From Ammoniphilus sp. YIM 78166 (GTDB lineage: Bacteria; Bacillota; Bacilli; Aneurinibacillales; RAOX-1): a stretch of DNA of 64,000 nt. Shown one piece after another: positions 26,135 through 35,128 of the stretch. Position 1 is the first letter of the stretch. The number at the start of each line of letters is the position of its first letter. The stretch spans positions 1 through 64,000 of the forward strand of contig NZ_SDLR01000006.1 in the NCBI RefSeq assembly GCF_004522215.1. Direction: 5' to 3'. Below the pieces are notes generated by a model. That model was given only the letters and a program-made list of their open reading frames with translations. It did not search any database and was not told the origin of the DNA. A program made the translations under genes and the position numbers.

Positions 26135-26166
26135 TGCGGCCACCTCCGAACGATTCCTTATCTCTT

Positions 26167-26194
26167 ATATCGGTAGAATAGCACTGAATCTTTA
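26167..26194 (-). promoter_or_regulatory. Sigma-D promoter of fliD
   Basis: Minus strand TAAA, 16 bp, ACCGATAT; seven of eight -10 positions match the sigma-D consensus GCCGATAT. Confidence 0.75.
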
Positions 26195-26206
26195 ATTGTT
26201 CAGAAA

Positions 26207-26234
26207 AGAAAAAGACCCTAGTTTCCCTAGGATC
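26207..26234 (-). terminator. Terminator of fliB
   Basis: CCTAGGGAAACTAGGG followed by TCTTTTT on the minus strand, separating fliB from the fliD operon. Confidence 0.75.
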
Positions 26235-26235
26235 C

Positions 26236-27462
26236 TCAATTTTTTATCAGGGTAACAATATAAGGAAGTTTCGCGTAACCATTGCGGTGAAGGAGCTCGA
26301 ACACTTTTTTCAGGTAAGGCTGGCTGTGCTCTACCGTTTTAGCAAAGGATTGAATAAGCTTTATCGTCTGATCTACAGTTAAACCTTTATGGTAAGCTCC
26401 TATGCCAATCAGATGCATTTTAATTAAAGAGTAATGAACGACCATCATCATATATTCGTCAAAGACCGTAGGATAGTTGCCAAAAGGCATAAGATAATGG
26501 AACACATAATTTACTAAATAGTTCTCCAAAATATATTCATGCTCATTTATGAATGGCTCATAGTAGGTTTGGTATGCCTCCCTATACCGAGTTGCCACCT
26601 CTTGAATAGCCGCTTCCTCCGAATAGGATAGACCCTTAATAAACTCCTCGTAACACTCTAGGTAGCGCTGGCTCGTAACACCTAGCTGAATTCGGACTTC
26701 CGCCAATTCCTGTAAAAGTTGCATCTGAAGAACAAAGTTAGAATTAAGTTCTTCTACCTGATCTGTGGTCATGCCTTCTTTATATCTCCGAATAAGCTGA
26801 GGAATCAAAGATACACGTTCATTGCTGATTAGCTCTTGAAGCTCTTGGTAAAAGAGTCCTAAAAAAATGAGACGTTCTTGTAAAGAGAAACTTCGATTTT
26901 GTAAGACCTCAATCGTATAAATTCGGATTTCCCAAAAGAAGCGTTGAGCATTCTGTTGCTTAACCCCAAGGGTTTGAAGCTGCTTGCTCGCACTCCATCC
27001 TGTATAACTAGTCTCTTCAACGTGATCAAATTCAATGCCTGCTGGATTCAATAGAGCTAATCTAGTAGCCTCAGGACAGGATAAAGTCAAAGATCGTTCA
27101 AAACCTTCATCGATCTTGTTGATTACTCTCGGATAGGTGAAACAAACACTGGAAAGGTAATCCTCCCCTAGTTTTGCTTGGATCTTACAAAGCTTTTCTT
27201 CATTTAAGAAGGGACAGCAACTATTTTCTTTTAGAGTGATAAAGGCATAATCCCTTTTCCCTCTATTAGATTTGTTTCGTGTGATGTCTCCCCTTAGGGA
27301 AGGTTTCAATTCCTCATCGTTCACTCTCTGATACTTACTATAGGTCGTCTCATCGACAGGGACCGACCACCCCACACAACAGCTATCCTCACAATCGGCA
27401 CCGATACAAGAAAAATCCCGCACATAGCGGGGAAGAAGAACAGTCCTATTATCTAAGTTCAT
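26236..27462 (-). CDS. fliB: Flagellin lysine-N-methylase
   Basis: A 408-aa protein with an N-terminal Cys cluster (CIGADCEDSCCVGW), a second CPFLNEEKLCKIQ and a third SSVCFTYPR, the Fe-S/SAM-type cysteine pattern of FliB. FliB methylates surface lysines of flagellin. It follows the flagellin gene (after its terminator) and a 125-aa unknown gene by 24 bp. FliB is uncommon in Bacillales, so its presence is notable. Confidence 0.88.
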   Translation of the reverse strand: MNLDNRTVLLPRYVRDFSCIGADCEDSCCVGWSVPVDETTYSKYQRVNDEELKPSLRGDITRNKSNRGKRDYAFITLKENSCCPFLNEEKLCKIQAKLGEDYLSSVCFTYPRVINKIDEGFERSLTLSCPEATRLALLNPAGIEFDHVEETSYTGWSASKQLQTLGVKQQNAQRFFWEIRIYTIEVLQNRSFSLQERLIFLGLFYQELQELISNERVSLIPQLIRRYKEGMTTDQVEELNSNFVLQMQLLQELAEVRIQLGVTSQRYLECYEEFIKGLSYSEEAAIQEVATRYREAYQTYYEPFINEHEYILENYLVNYVFHYLMPFGNYPTVFDEYMMMVVHYSLIKMHLIGIGAYHKGLTVDQTIKLIQSFAKTVEHSQPYLKKVFELLHRNGYAKLPYIVTLIKN

Positions 27463-27486
27463 ATGTTAGTCTCCTCTCAGGACAGT

Positions 27487-27864
27487 TCAATTTAAAACAT
27501 AAGAATGAAAACATTTATCTAATTCGATTTTCCATTTGCGATAATGCGGTAGGAGCTTAAATTCAATCGTATCTAAAGCGTCTTCTGCAATACCTTTCTC
27601 ATAGGCTTCTATTACATGATGTAGGTCCTTAAATACTTGTTTTGAAAACCGCTTTAGCGGATCCGCTGCTTTACTTGGAAGCTCTTCTCCAAAAAGAGAA
27701 AAGGACTTATCCATATAGTGTAGGGCTTCCACTACATCCCCAAGAATGACATACGTCTCGTTAAAATATCCGCCTCTCAAACGATAATGGATATGCTCCA
27801 TACCTTCTAGGCACGTATCAGCCAAATCAATGGTTTGCCTCATGACTAAAGCATACTTTTCCAT
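27487..27864 (-). CDS. Unknown 125-aa flagellar-locus protein
   Basis: All-helical, 125 aa, with many aromatic residues and conserved-looking HYRLRGGYFNETYVILGD. GGAGAGGGGG precedes the ATG. It is between the flagellin terminator and fliB and probably forms a two-gene unit with fliB. A role as a chaperone or adaptor for flagellin modification would fit but is inference; no known family recognised. Confidence 0.6.
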   Translation of the reverse strand: MEKYALVMRQTIDLADTCLEGMEHIHYRLRGGYFNETYVILGDVVEALHYMDKSFSLFGEELPSKAADPLKRFSKQVFKDLHHVIEAYEKGIAEDALDTIEFKLLPHYRKWKIELDKCFHSYVLN

Positions 27865-27899
27865 ATTACGATCCCCCTCTCCTTTTGAGGTACTTAGAA

Positions 27900-27932
27900 A
27901 GAAGAGACCCTAAGGAACTTAGAGTCTCTTAT
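27900..27932 (-). terminator. Terminator of the flagellin gene
   Basis: AGAGACTCTAAG, TTCC, TTAGGGTCTCT then T-rich sequence on the minus strand. Confidence 0.85.
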
Positions 27933-27942
27933 CTTAAGGAGA

Positions 27943-29592
27943 TTAACGAAGCAACTGTAGAACCCCTTGAGGCTGTTGGTTCGCTTGGGACATCATGGCT
28001 TGAGCAGCCTGAGACAAGATGTTATTCTTTTGGAACTCCATCATTTCCTTCGCCATATCTACGTCACGAATACGAGATTCAGCAGCAGATAGGTTTTGGG
28101 AAGAGGTGCTCATGTTGTTGATAGAGTGCTCTAGACGGTTTTGCGCAGCACCAAGTTTGGAACGTTCGGAAGATACAGATTGGATTGCTTTAGCTACGGT
28201 GTCAAGAGCTTGCTTAGAGCCAGCAGCCGTACCGATGTCTGCACTAGCTACGCCAAGGGCTGCAGATCTCATATCACCGATGCTCAGCTTCAATTCTTGA
28301 CCTTTGTTTGCTCCAATTTGGAAAGTCATGCCGCCGGCTCCAGCACCTTCAGTTTGGGCTTGGGTAAGGCCGAGGTCTTTTACAAGAGTAAAGCCTTCTT
28401 GTTCCTTCAGATTAATCGCTCCGCTTTCACTCTTAATGCTAAAACGACCATCTTTAGCTTCTACATATACCTTGTCCTTGTCAATGAAGCCTTCATCGCC
28501 TACTTTTAGTCCTGCATTAGTATTGTAGGTGTCAATAGCTGTTCTCATTTTCGTTTGGATGTCAGTGGCAACCGTATCAGCATCCGTCGTCCCTGCTGTT
28601 GCTGCTCCAAGAGCGGCTGTCTTTAAGGTAACCCCATTCACTTCAAATTGCAAAGTCTCTGTACCTGCAATATTGCTTGCCATTAAATTTTGCCCATTTG
28701 TCACCGTAGCCGCACCCATGTAAGTGTTTAAAACCCCACCGGCTGCACTCGTGATAGATAACTTAGAATCTTGACCAGCAGATCCGCTCTGAATATTTAG
28801 GGCACCAGTGGAATCTTCAAACACTTTAACGTGCTGAACATTGGTTCCATTGGCAGCATTATGTTCATCAATACTTTCGTTGATTACGCGCTGCATCGTT
28901 GCTTTAATTTCATTCTGTTCCGTTTGAGTCATTGGAGTTGTATAGTCACGATCTAGGAGTAGCTTTTCAGAATCGCTTAATTTCTTTTCCCAATCAATCT
29001 TGACAGACACACTATCGATACTCAAAGTATCTGTAGGTTGGGTTGCTAAGTTGACCGCTGTATAATCGGCAGCATTGAATGTCGCAGTAGCAGAAACAGC
29101 CTTTGCCGATGTCTGCGTCAACACCTGCGCCCCACTCGTCGTATTCGTTCCAACCGTCGCTCCATCACTCTTCAAACTTCCATCTATCAACTTCTTACCA
29201 TTAAACTCCGTACGGTTCGCAATACCATCAATCTCTTCTTTCAATTGCTTAAACTCATCGTTCAATGCTTTACGGTCTTCGTCTTTGTTAACACCGTTCG
29301 AAGATTGGTTCGCTAGTTCACGCATACGTTGCAGAATATCGTGGGTTTCGTTCATACCACCTTCAGCAGTTTGAAGTAAAGAAATACCATCCTGAGCATT
29401 ACGCTGAGCTTGATCTAGTCCACGAATTTGGGATCTCATCTTCTCAGAGATCGAAAGACCCGCTGCGTCATCCGCTGCTTTACCGATACGAAGACCGGAA
29501 GATAGCTTTTCCATGGATTTTGCAGAGTTGGTATTGTTGGCATTCATCAAACGATAAGTGTTCATCGAGCTAATATTGTGGTTAATTCTCAT
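27943..29592 (-). CDS. hag: Flagellin
   Basis: 549 aa from the ATG at 29592 (MRINHNISSMNTYR), which follows AAGGAGGAAG; the longer frame upstream is spurious. The conserved D0/D1 N-terminal region includes EKLSSGLRIGKAADDAAGL and LQTAEGGMNETHDILQRM; the C-terminal D0 ends NILSQAAQAMMSQ. The central region (about 190-440) is large and Thr/Ala-rich, with a flagellin-IN-like module. Many surface lysines are available as FliB substrates. A sigma-D promoter lies 113 bp upstream of the ATG. Confidence 0.96.
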   Translation of the reverse strand: MRINHNISSMNTYRLMNANNTNSAKSMEKLSSGLRIGKAADDAAGLSISEKMRSQIRGLDQAQRNAQDGISLLQTAEGGMNETHDILQRMRELANQSSNGVNKDEDRKALNDEFKQLKEEIDGIANRTEFNGKKLIDGSLKSDGATVGTNTTSGAQVLTQTSAKAVSATATFNAADYTAVNLATQPTDTLSIDSVSVKIDWEKKLSDSEKLLLDRDYTTPMTQTEQNEIKATMQRVINESIDEHNAANGTNVQHVKVFEDSTGALNIQSGSAGQDSKLSITSAAGGVLNTYMGAATVTNGQNLMASNIAGTETLQFEVNGVTLKTAALGAATAGTTDADTVATDIQTKMRTAIDTYNTNAGLKVGDEGFIDKDKVYVEAKDGRFSIKSESGAINLKEQEGFTLVKDLGLTQAQTEGAGAGGMTFQIGANKGQELKLSIGDMRSAALGVASADIGTAAGSKQALDTVAKAIQSVSSERSKLGAAQNRLEHSINNMSTSSQNLSAAESRIRDVDMAKEMMEFQKNNILSQAAQAMMSQANQQPQGVLQLLR

Positions 29593-29704
29593 GTGAATCT
29601 TCCTCCTTGAATTTGGACCGCCCACATCCTTGTGGTTGGTTTGGTGTGTATAGGAATCTTCTAAGTTACCGCGCGCTGTAACCTTGAATATCCTTATACT
29701 ATTA

Positions 29705-29731
29705 TTATCGTACGACTGACGGTTATTTTTA
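29705..29731 (-). promoter_or_regulatory. Sigma-D promoter of flagellin gene
   Basis: Minus strand TAAA, 15 bp, TACGATAA, matching the sigma-D consensus TAAA-N15-GCCGATAT at most positions. Confidence 0.75.
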
Positions 29732-29770
29732 ATAGTTTTGGTAAAATTTTTTGTTACTTTTTTATGAACG

Positions 29771-29805
29771 CAAAAAGACACCTCATGGGAGATGCCTAGG
29801 TGTCT
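29771..29805 (-). terminator. Terminator of the fliW-csrA unit
   Basis: AGACACCT and AGGTGTCT form a stem with a long loop, followed by TTTTG on the minus strand; overlaps the csrA stop. Confidence 0.75.
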
Positions 29806-30043
29806 ATCCTTCTTGTTTCCACTGTTTGAGAATCTGACTCAAATCAATGGTTCTAGTAGCCTGTTGCGCGGCCTCTTGATTCGCTTTCTGTATTTCTACA
29901 TATACTTCTTTTCGATGAATCTCTACGTGTCGCGGAGCATTAATCCCTAGTTTAACTTGTTCGCCTTCAACCGCCAAGATGGTAATCTCAATCTCGTCAC
30001 CGATCATAATGGATTCTTTTTTCTTCCGTGTTAACACCAGCAT
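29804..30043 (-). CDS. csrA: Carbon storage/translation regulator CsrA
   Basis: 79 aa from ATG at 30043 (MLVLTRKKKESIMIGDEI), with LGINAPRHVEIHRKEV RNA-binding region. CsrA binds GGA motifs in leaders and in Bacillus represses flagellin translation unless held by FliW. The flagellin leader here has several GGA motifs, including the ribosome site AAGGAGGAAG, as expected. fliW is 14 bp upstream. Confidence 0.95.
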   Translation of the reverse strand: MLVLTRKKKESIMIGDEIEITILAVEGEQVKLGINAPRHVEIHRKEVYVEIQKANQEAAQQATRTIDLSQILKQWKQEG

Positions 30044-30057
30044 CGAAACCAATCCCC

Positions 30058-30501
30058 CTAATCCGTTCCCGTTGCGACGGCCAGAGGGGCGAAGAGGGGC
30101 TGTCTCAGCGAGTATGATGGTTGATTTAAGACCAGTTGTTTCCCTTTTCTTGCTTGTACATTCACTACAAGGGGCGCCTGCAGATTGGTTGTAGAATCAG
30201 CTACCTGATCTTTGAGAGAGACGATATTATATAGCGCTACCTCTTCAGGCTTCTTAATCTCTAAATACTCAATCGTTGGATCAGGTAGAACCACTTCATA
30301 TTCTTTATAGAATTCAAAGGGATTGATAACAAAGAAGTAAAGTTCATTAGTGACAGATTGCATAATTTGAAATGGGGTATCAGGCAAATCAATGAAAGTG
30401 AACCGCTTCAGCTCATTGAATCCAGGTATCCCTTTATCAAATTGAATGATCTTTTCTTCACTGATCTCCACTTCCCCAAATATGGGGGTTTGTATCACCA
30501 T
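30058..30501 (-). CDS. fliW: Flagellar assembly factor FliW
   Basis: A 147-aa protein with FGEVEISEEKIIQFDKGIPG and EKEYEVVLPD-like segments of FliW. It binds flagellin and CsrA alternately, linking flagellin synthesis to secretion. It sits between flgL and csrA as in Bacillus. Confidence 0.94.
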   Translation of the reverse strand: MVIQTPIFGEVEISEEKIIQFDKGIPGFNELKRFTFIDLPDTPFQIMQSVTNELYFFVINPFEFYKEYEVVLPDPTIEYLEIKKPEEVALYNIVSLKDQVADSTTNLQAPLVVNVQARKGKQLVLNQPSYSLRQPLFAPLAVATGTD

Positions 30502-30519
30502 GGGTCTTTTCCCCTTTCT

Positions 30520-30546
30520 AAAAATAAAAGCCCCTTAAAGGGACTG
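30520..30546 (-). terminator. Terminator after flgL
   Basis: AGTCCCTTTAAGGGGCT followed by TTTATTTTT on the minus strand. Confidence 0.8.
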
Positions 30547-30549
30547 AAA

Positions 30550-31449
30550 TTAGCGCAAATAGTCCATCAATGTTGGCTGAATGATCCGAGCACCCGCCCC
30601 TAGCGCTGCTTTATGTACGGCTTCTTGAGCATTAAGTTCACTGATAGCCTTGGCAAAGTCTGTATCTTCGTTTTGCGATAACAATCGAGTAAAGGCTACT
30701 TCTTGAAAATCTAGACGATCGGATGCCAATTCCACACGATTGATTCTGCCACCAAGGGCAGATTGAATGGTAAGCATATGTTGATGTTGCAGGTCGAACT
30801 TTTCCATATATGTTGTAAAATCCTTACCACTCTTTGTTGAATCGGCTAAGTCCGAAAGAACCTTGTCGATCGTATTAAATACGCCCTCTCCGGACTCAAA
30901 AAGACTTTTGGCCGAAACATTCATGGCCATATAGACGCCATTAGAAACCTCCACCTTCATCTCGCCGTCATTGATCAAATTCGAATTCATCATGCCGGTT
31001 TCTATCGAATAAGGAGGTTGATCTGTCTTTGTGCCGGAGAAAATATAGCGTCCACCGATAGCTGTATTGGCAATCATCCCTAAGTGTTCTTTGATTTGTC
31101 CTAGTTCACTGGCGATCGCTTTCCGATCAGAGGTCTCTAAAGTACCATTCGAAGCTAATACCATCAGTTCTCTTACCCGATGCATGGCTTCACCAGCATT
31201 GCTAATCAGGTTATCTGTCGTTTCCATCCAGCTCTTTGCTTCATTTGCGTTTCGTTTATAGGTCTCATTCTCAAGAAGTTGGGTTCGGTACTGCATTCCC
31301 CTCATAGCTCCTACCGGATCATCGGACGGTTTGGAGATTCTGCGACCCGAGGCAATCTGTTCATGAAGGATCTCCATTTTCCGAAAACCCTGATTAACAT
31401 TACGAATCATATTATTATGAAGCATGGATTGCGTTACGCGCAGATTCAT
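30550..31449 (-). CDS. flgL: Flagellar hook-associated protein 3
   Basis: A 299-aa flagellin-like junction protein beginning MNLRVTQSMLHNNMIRNVNQG, with GRRISKPSDDPVGAMR typical of FlgL. It joins hook and filament with FlgK. GGGAGGTG precedes the ATG; 16 bp behind flgK. Confidence 0.94.
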   Translation of the reverse strand: MNLRVTQSMLHNNMIRNVNQGFRKMEILHEQIASGRRISKPSDDPVGAMRGMQYRTQLLENETYKRNANEAKSWMETTDNLISNAGEAMHRVRELMVLASNGTLETSDRKAIASELGQIKEHLGMIANTAIGGRYIFSGTKTDQPPYSIETGMMNSNLINDGEMKVEVSNGVYMAMNVSAKSLFESGEGVFNTIDKVLSDLADSTKSGKDFTTYMEKFDLQHQHMLTIQSALGGRINRVELASDRLDFQEVAFTRLLSQNEDTDFAKAISELNAQEAVHKAALGAGARIIQPTLMDYLR

Positions 31450-31465
31450 CTAAAAGCACCTCCCT

Positions 31466-32968
31466 TTACAGCCCAACGCGCCCGGTTCCATTGATGAGCT
31501 TGTCCAGCATCTCATCCATGGCAGAAATACTTCGTGCAGCGGCATTATAAGCATGCTGGTATTTCACCATATTAGCCATTTCTTCATCTAGAGAAACCCC
31601 TGACACAGATTGACGTCTTGCTTCCACTGTGTTTCTGGCCATATTAGAATTCTCCATAAATCGCTGGGCTTCCTGGCTTTCCATCCCAAGCTTAGCAATG
31701 GTGTAACGGTAGAATTGATCTAATGTTGCCTTGTCCTCAAAGCCTTGCAAAGGTTTAAATTTTATTTTACTTATTGCTGTGGCTGTAGATCCGTCACCGA
31801 ATGCCTGAGAGTCTTTACTTGCCGCTGCAATTTTGTTGGAATCACGGAGAATGAGGGGGTTAATGATCATGTCTCCAGCCCGCTTCGGATCCATTTCGGC
31901 GCCAGCTGCGCTAATTGCAGCATAGTCAGGAGGGTTAAAAAGGTCCAGATTGGCTTCGTACCAATCTCGATCAATGAAAAAAGGCAACCTGTGGCCGTTC
32001 TCATACGATACATTCCCTTTTAGATCCTCCAAATTAACCCCTTGGCGGTGTAAAGCATTGATTTCTTTGGCCATTTCCGTTGCGTACTGGTCAATCTGAC
32101 CTAAGTATCGATCAATATCTCCTTGCTCGTTTTCTGTACCTAGAGCAGCTCTCAGCGCAGCGATCTCTCCTTTTTTCACAGGAAAGGATTCATCAAATGT
32201 ACCGATTTCCTGCCTTCCATTAACCAATAAGAACGACTCTCCTCCGGTTCCTTCGATCGAGATATTAACCATTCCGTTAGGGCTAGGGGTCTCCTTAACA
32301 CTCACCAGCTTAGATAACTGATCCACTAATAGATCGCGTTGATCATATAGATCATTAGGAGAATAGCCATGGGGGACTAACATTGAAATCTGATCGTTCA
32401 AGTCACGAATTTGTGAAGCGATAGAATTTACATCCTTCACTTTGATATTCATAATTTCGCCGACATCAGCCTGCAGTGACTGTAAAGATTCTGACATTTG
32501 TTGCATGGTGTTCGTTACAGCAAGGGCACGTTGAAGGACCACTTCCCGCGCAGATAATACGTCCGGTTCCTTCGTTAGGTCCTGCCAGGATTGCCAAAAA
32601 CGATCAAGAGTAACCTGAAGTCCATTATCGGATGGCTCATTCATGACATCTTCGATCATGCCTAGAACATTAGCTTTTCCTTCCCAGAACCCATATTCAC
32701 TGTTATTTGTACGATATTGACCATCTAGGTATTTTTCACGCAGGCGGGTAATACTCGTGACTTCCACCCCTGTTCCAACCTGCCCCGGCTGGCGGTCGTT
32801 TTGAGTAGCAGGGTATGGAAGAGCGGTAGTAGCCTTCATTACTGCTACCTGGCGGGAATATCCCTCGGTATTCGCATTTGCAATATTATGCCCCGTCGTA
32901 GTCATCGCAGAACGTTGGGCAAATAATGCTCGTTTTCCAATTTCTAATCCCCCGAACGTAGAACCCAT
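31466..32968 (-). CDS. flgK: Flagellar hook-associated protein 1
   Basis: A 500-aa protein with GLEIGKRALFAQRSAM and TTGHNIANANTEGYSRQ at the N-terminus and SVSGVSLDEEMANMVKYQHAY at the C-terminus, both hallmark FlgK ends. Normal length for Bacillales. Confidence 0.95.
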   Translation of the reverse strand: MGSTFGGLEIGKRALFAQRSAMTTTGHNIANANTEGYSRQVAVMKATTALPYPATQNDRQPGQVGTGVEVTSITRLREKYLDGQYRTNNSEYGFWEGKANVLGMIEDVMNEPSDNGLQVTLDRFWQSWQDLTKEPDVLSAREVVLQRALAVTNTMQQMSESLQSLQADVGEIMNIKVKDVNSIASQIRDLNDQISMLVPHGYSPNDLYDQRDLLVDQLSKLVSVKETPSPNGMVNISIEGTGGESFLLVNGRQEIGTFDESFPVKKGEIAALRAALGTENEQGDIDRYLGQIDQYATEMAKEINALHRQGVNLEDLKGNVSYENGHRLPFFIDRDWYEANLDLFNPPDYAAISAAGAEMDPKRAGDMIINPLILRDSNKIAAASKDSQAFGDGSTATAISKIKFKPLQGFEDKATLDQFYRYTIAKLGMESQEAQRFMENSNMARNTVEARRQSVSGVSLDEEMANMVKYQHAYNAAARSISAMDEMLDKLINGTGRVGL

Positions 32969-32989
32969 AGTCGCTCTCCCTTCCCCTAC

Positions 32990-33490
32990 TTAAATCTTGC
33001 TATCAAAAAATGCCTTGGTACTAGTTTTATTCGACTGAACGAATGGATTGGCGTACGTTAACTTCTTTCCATAATCCTCCGTAAACAGATCTAACGTTTC
33101 CTTCACAAAGGACATGGAGTGTTCCAGAAGTTGTTGATTTAGTTCGTTCATTCTATTGAGTTGAACTAACACCGCTTTTATATGATCCCTTAATTGAGAC
33201 AGAACCTGACGTTCACTGTCATCCTGAATATATGCAATACATTCCTTCAGGGATAGTTCACGCCCTCTTATTCCTTGCAAGATTTGAAATTCCTTCATCA
33301 ATTGCTGTCTCTCAGCTTCGTATATGGCAATTTTTTTCAAATGGTGCGCTTCTTGAGCCACCTCTTGCTGTAATTCTTTCATGGCTCCTGTAATCAATGC
33401 CTGCTTCTTCCTCTCGGCCAGATCCAGCAACCCTTTATGCTCCTCCAGTAACCTCTCTAAACACGCTCTCAACAAAGGAAGGGTAGACAT
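32990..33490 (-). CDS. flgN: FlgN-family chaperone
   Basis: A 166-aa helical protein between flgM (2-bp gap) and flgK, with LLEEHKGLLDLAERKKQALI and a C-terminal FTEDYGKKLTYANPF, similar to FlgN/YvyG. It escorts FlgK and FlgL to the export apparatus. Confidence 0.88.
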   Translation of the reverse strand: MSTLPLLRACLERLLEEHKGLLDLAERKKQALITGAMKELQQEVAQEAHHLKKIAIYEAERQQLMKEFQILQGIRGRELSLKECIAYIQDDSERQVLSQLRDHIKAVLVQLNRMNELNQQLLEHSMSFVKETLDLFTEDYGKKLTYANPFVQSNKTSTKAFFDSKI

Positions 33491-33492
33491 TT

Positions 33493-33768
33493 TTATCTCC
33501 CCTTCAATTCATCATATAGTTTTTCAGCAAGTTTCTGACTATCCACTCGGTACGTCCCTTCTTGGACTTGAGCTTTCAACTCCTGGATTCGCGCTTTTCT
33601 TGCGGCATCATCTGTCTTGCTTTGGTTTAGCATCTCAAGCGCCTCCGTGGAAATTTGGATTTCATCCTTAGCTCCCCCGGTTGCTTTCTTGTTTTTTTCG
33701 ACAGCGGGTGGATTCAGCTTCTGATAGGGGTTGATTCCGTTCAACCTGTTATACCCATGGATTTTCAT
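33493..33768 (-). CDS. flgM: Anti-sigma-D factor FlgM
   Basis: A 91-aa protein with a disordered N-terminal half and EIQISTEALEMLNQ plus RIQELKAQVQEGTYRVDSQKLAEKL, the FlgM core that holds sigma-D. First gene of the flgM-flgN-flgK-flgL unit, behind a sigma-D promoter, giving the usual negative feedback. Confidence 0.94.
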   Translation of the reverse strand: MKIHGYNRLNGINPYQKLNPPAVEKNKKATGGAKDEIQISTEALEMLNQSKTDDAARKARIQELKAQVQEGTYRVDSQKLAEKLYDELKGR

Positions 33769-33829
33769 GACGGCACCTCTCTTTCACCTAAAGTGGAGAC
33801 CCTACTCTCCAACGTTAATCTTACTTATT

Positions 33830-33857
33830 ACATCGGCACGAACAGCCGAAAGCTTTA
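33830..33857 (-). promoter_or_regulatory. Sigma-D promoter of flgM operon
   Basis: Minus strand TAAA, 16 bp, GCCGATGT; near-consensus sigma-D, about 60 bp before the flgM ATG. Confidence 0.75.
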
Positions 33858-33962
33858 GCATTTACTGATAGTATTTGTTCTTATTTTTTCACTTCTAGCC
33901 ATTCTATCCCTACCTATGATAACATGAATGCAAGTACCCTGGTTGAGTAAGGATGTGGAATC

Positions 33963-34409
33963 GTGAGAATTGATCCTCAGCAAATCGCCGGCCCTCTAGA
34001 TATGAAAAAGGGATTGGATATCAATAAAGAACCTACCAGAATGATTTCCTTTCGCAAGGTACTTAAGGAACATCAGGAATCCTCACCTGCCGATCGCCTG
34101 TCTAAACTTCTTTCGGATATTGACTCCGCCGGAGAACGATTAGCGAAATCCAAGACGATTAGAGACTTAGCCGAGTACAAGAAACTCGTGAAATCCTTTA
34201 TAGAAGAAGCCGTGAAGAACGGCTTGAGCATGGATGATCGCGAGGGACTTGGCAGAAGAGGAAGAACAAAAGTTTATAAGATGATTAGCGAAATTGATGA
34301 AAAACTTGTCGAAGTAACCAACGAGGTCCTCCAAAGGGAACAAAAAGGGATAGACCTTCTTGGCAGCATTGGTGAAGTAAAAGGATTGCTAGTCAATATG
34401 TTATATTAA
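33963..34409 (+). CDS. YaaR family (DUF327) protein
   Basis: 148 aa, GTG start at 33963. Contains SFRKVLKEH near the start and LVKSFIEEAVKNGL, the DUF327/YaaR pattern of a small helical protein often found in Bacillales near flagellar or sporulation genes. It diverges from flgM and ends in a bidirectional terminator. Function not established. Confidence 0.82.
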   Translation: MRIDPQQIAGPLDMKKGLDINKEPTRMISFRKVLKEHQESSPADRLSKLLSDIDSAGERLAKSKTIRDLAEYKKLVKSFIEEAVKNGLSMDDREGLGRRGRTKVYKMISEIDEKLVEVTNEVLQREQKGIDLLGSIGEVKGLLVNMLY

Positions 34410-34442
34410 TAAAAGCGGCTCCCACTTAAGGAGCCGCTTTTA
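34410..34442. terminator. Bidirectional terminator
   Basis: AAAAGCGGCTCC and GGAGCCGCTTTT around CACTTAA, between convergent genes. Confidence 0.9.
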
Positions 34443-34449
34443 CTTAGCC

Positions 34450-34806
34450 TCAACCCTTATCCCCAAAAACCTCTTCCTCAACGACCTGCACCCTAGCCTT
34501 TAAGTGACGTATATCCGATTCTACGTTAAAGCTAACATGGTCAATGACATACCGATGTTCCTTCAAAGAACGGTCCAAATGCTTAAAATGTGAACGGAAC
34601 TCATGGACATGATTATCCAGTTTATCCTCGATGCGACTAACCGAATTTTGAAGCCCTTTTAACTGGCCATTCACAACCTCAAATTGCTTGTCCATTTCCT
34701 CAAAACGCTTGTCCATCTTATCAAACTTCTGGTCTATCCCCACAAACTTTTCATTTATGTTCTCTAATGCTTTTAATATTTGTATATTCACTTCGTTTTG
34801 TTCCAT
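34450..34806 (-). CDS. Coiled-coil hypothetical protein, 118 aa
   Basis: A charged helical protein with repeated KFDKMDKRFEEMDKQFEV heptads and IEDKLDNHVHEFRSHFKHLD, characteristic of a family of small Bacillales coiled-coil proteins of unknown function. It resembles the 106-aa protein at 53878 in general plan. AGGGAGGTAG precedes the ATG. Confidence 0.72.
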   Translation of the reverse strand: MEQNEVNIQILKALENINEKFVGIDQKFDKMDKRFEEMDKQFEVVNGQLKGLQNSVSRIEDKLDNHVHEFRSHFKHLDRSLKEHRYVIDHVSFNVESDIRHLKARVQVVEEEVFGDKG

Positions 34807-34999
34807 AAATCACTACCTCCCTTCCGGCAGCTTCTTATGTTTATTTTACCACAGCACAGGTGTTAAGGTCTCTTAATATGACTACTCCAGTTTTAAGAAA
34901 ATAGAGCCTACCCGTGGGAACTGGGCGGCCCTTTGTCTACCCCGGTCGGGGCTTGGAAGAGAATTGAAGTCTCTTTCGCTGGGGGATATAAGGATAGGA

Positions 35000-35128
35000 T
35001 TAGTGCTTCGGCGGGAGATTTTCTGGTTGTTCAGTTCCGGGGGATTCGAAGGCGTATTGGCTGGTATCTTGGACTTGTCCGAGGATTAAGACCCCGAAAA
35101 GAAAAATGCCTAATATCCATTTTGTCAT
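35000..35128 (-). CDS. Small secreted-peptide precursor, 42 aa (candidate quorum peptide)
   Basis: An ATG at 35128 behind the perfect ribosome site GGAGGAG opens a 42-codon frame. The N-terminus MTKWILGIFLFGVLILG is a short basic-hydrophobic export signal; the remainder is polar and ends ENLPPKH. Layout matches Phr/PapR-type signalling peptide precursors. It diverges from a TPR transcription regulator 349 bp away. Two GACTATTTTC direct repeats lie upstream (35172 and about 35203). That it is translated and matures into a signal is inference. Confidence 0.6.
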   Translation of the reverse strand: MTKWILGIFLFGVLILGQVQDTSQYAFESPGTEQPENLPPKH

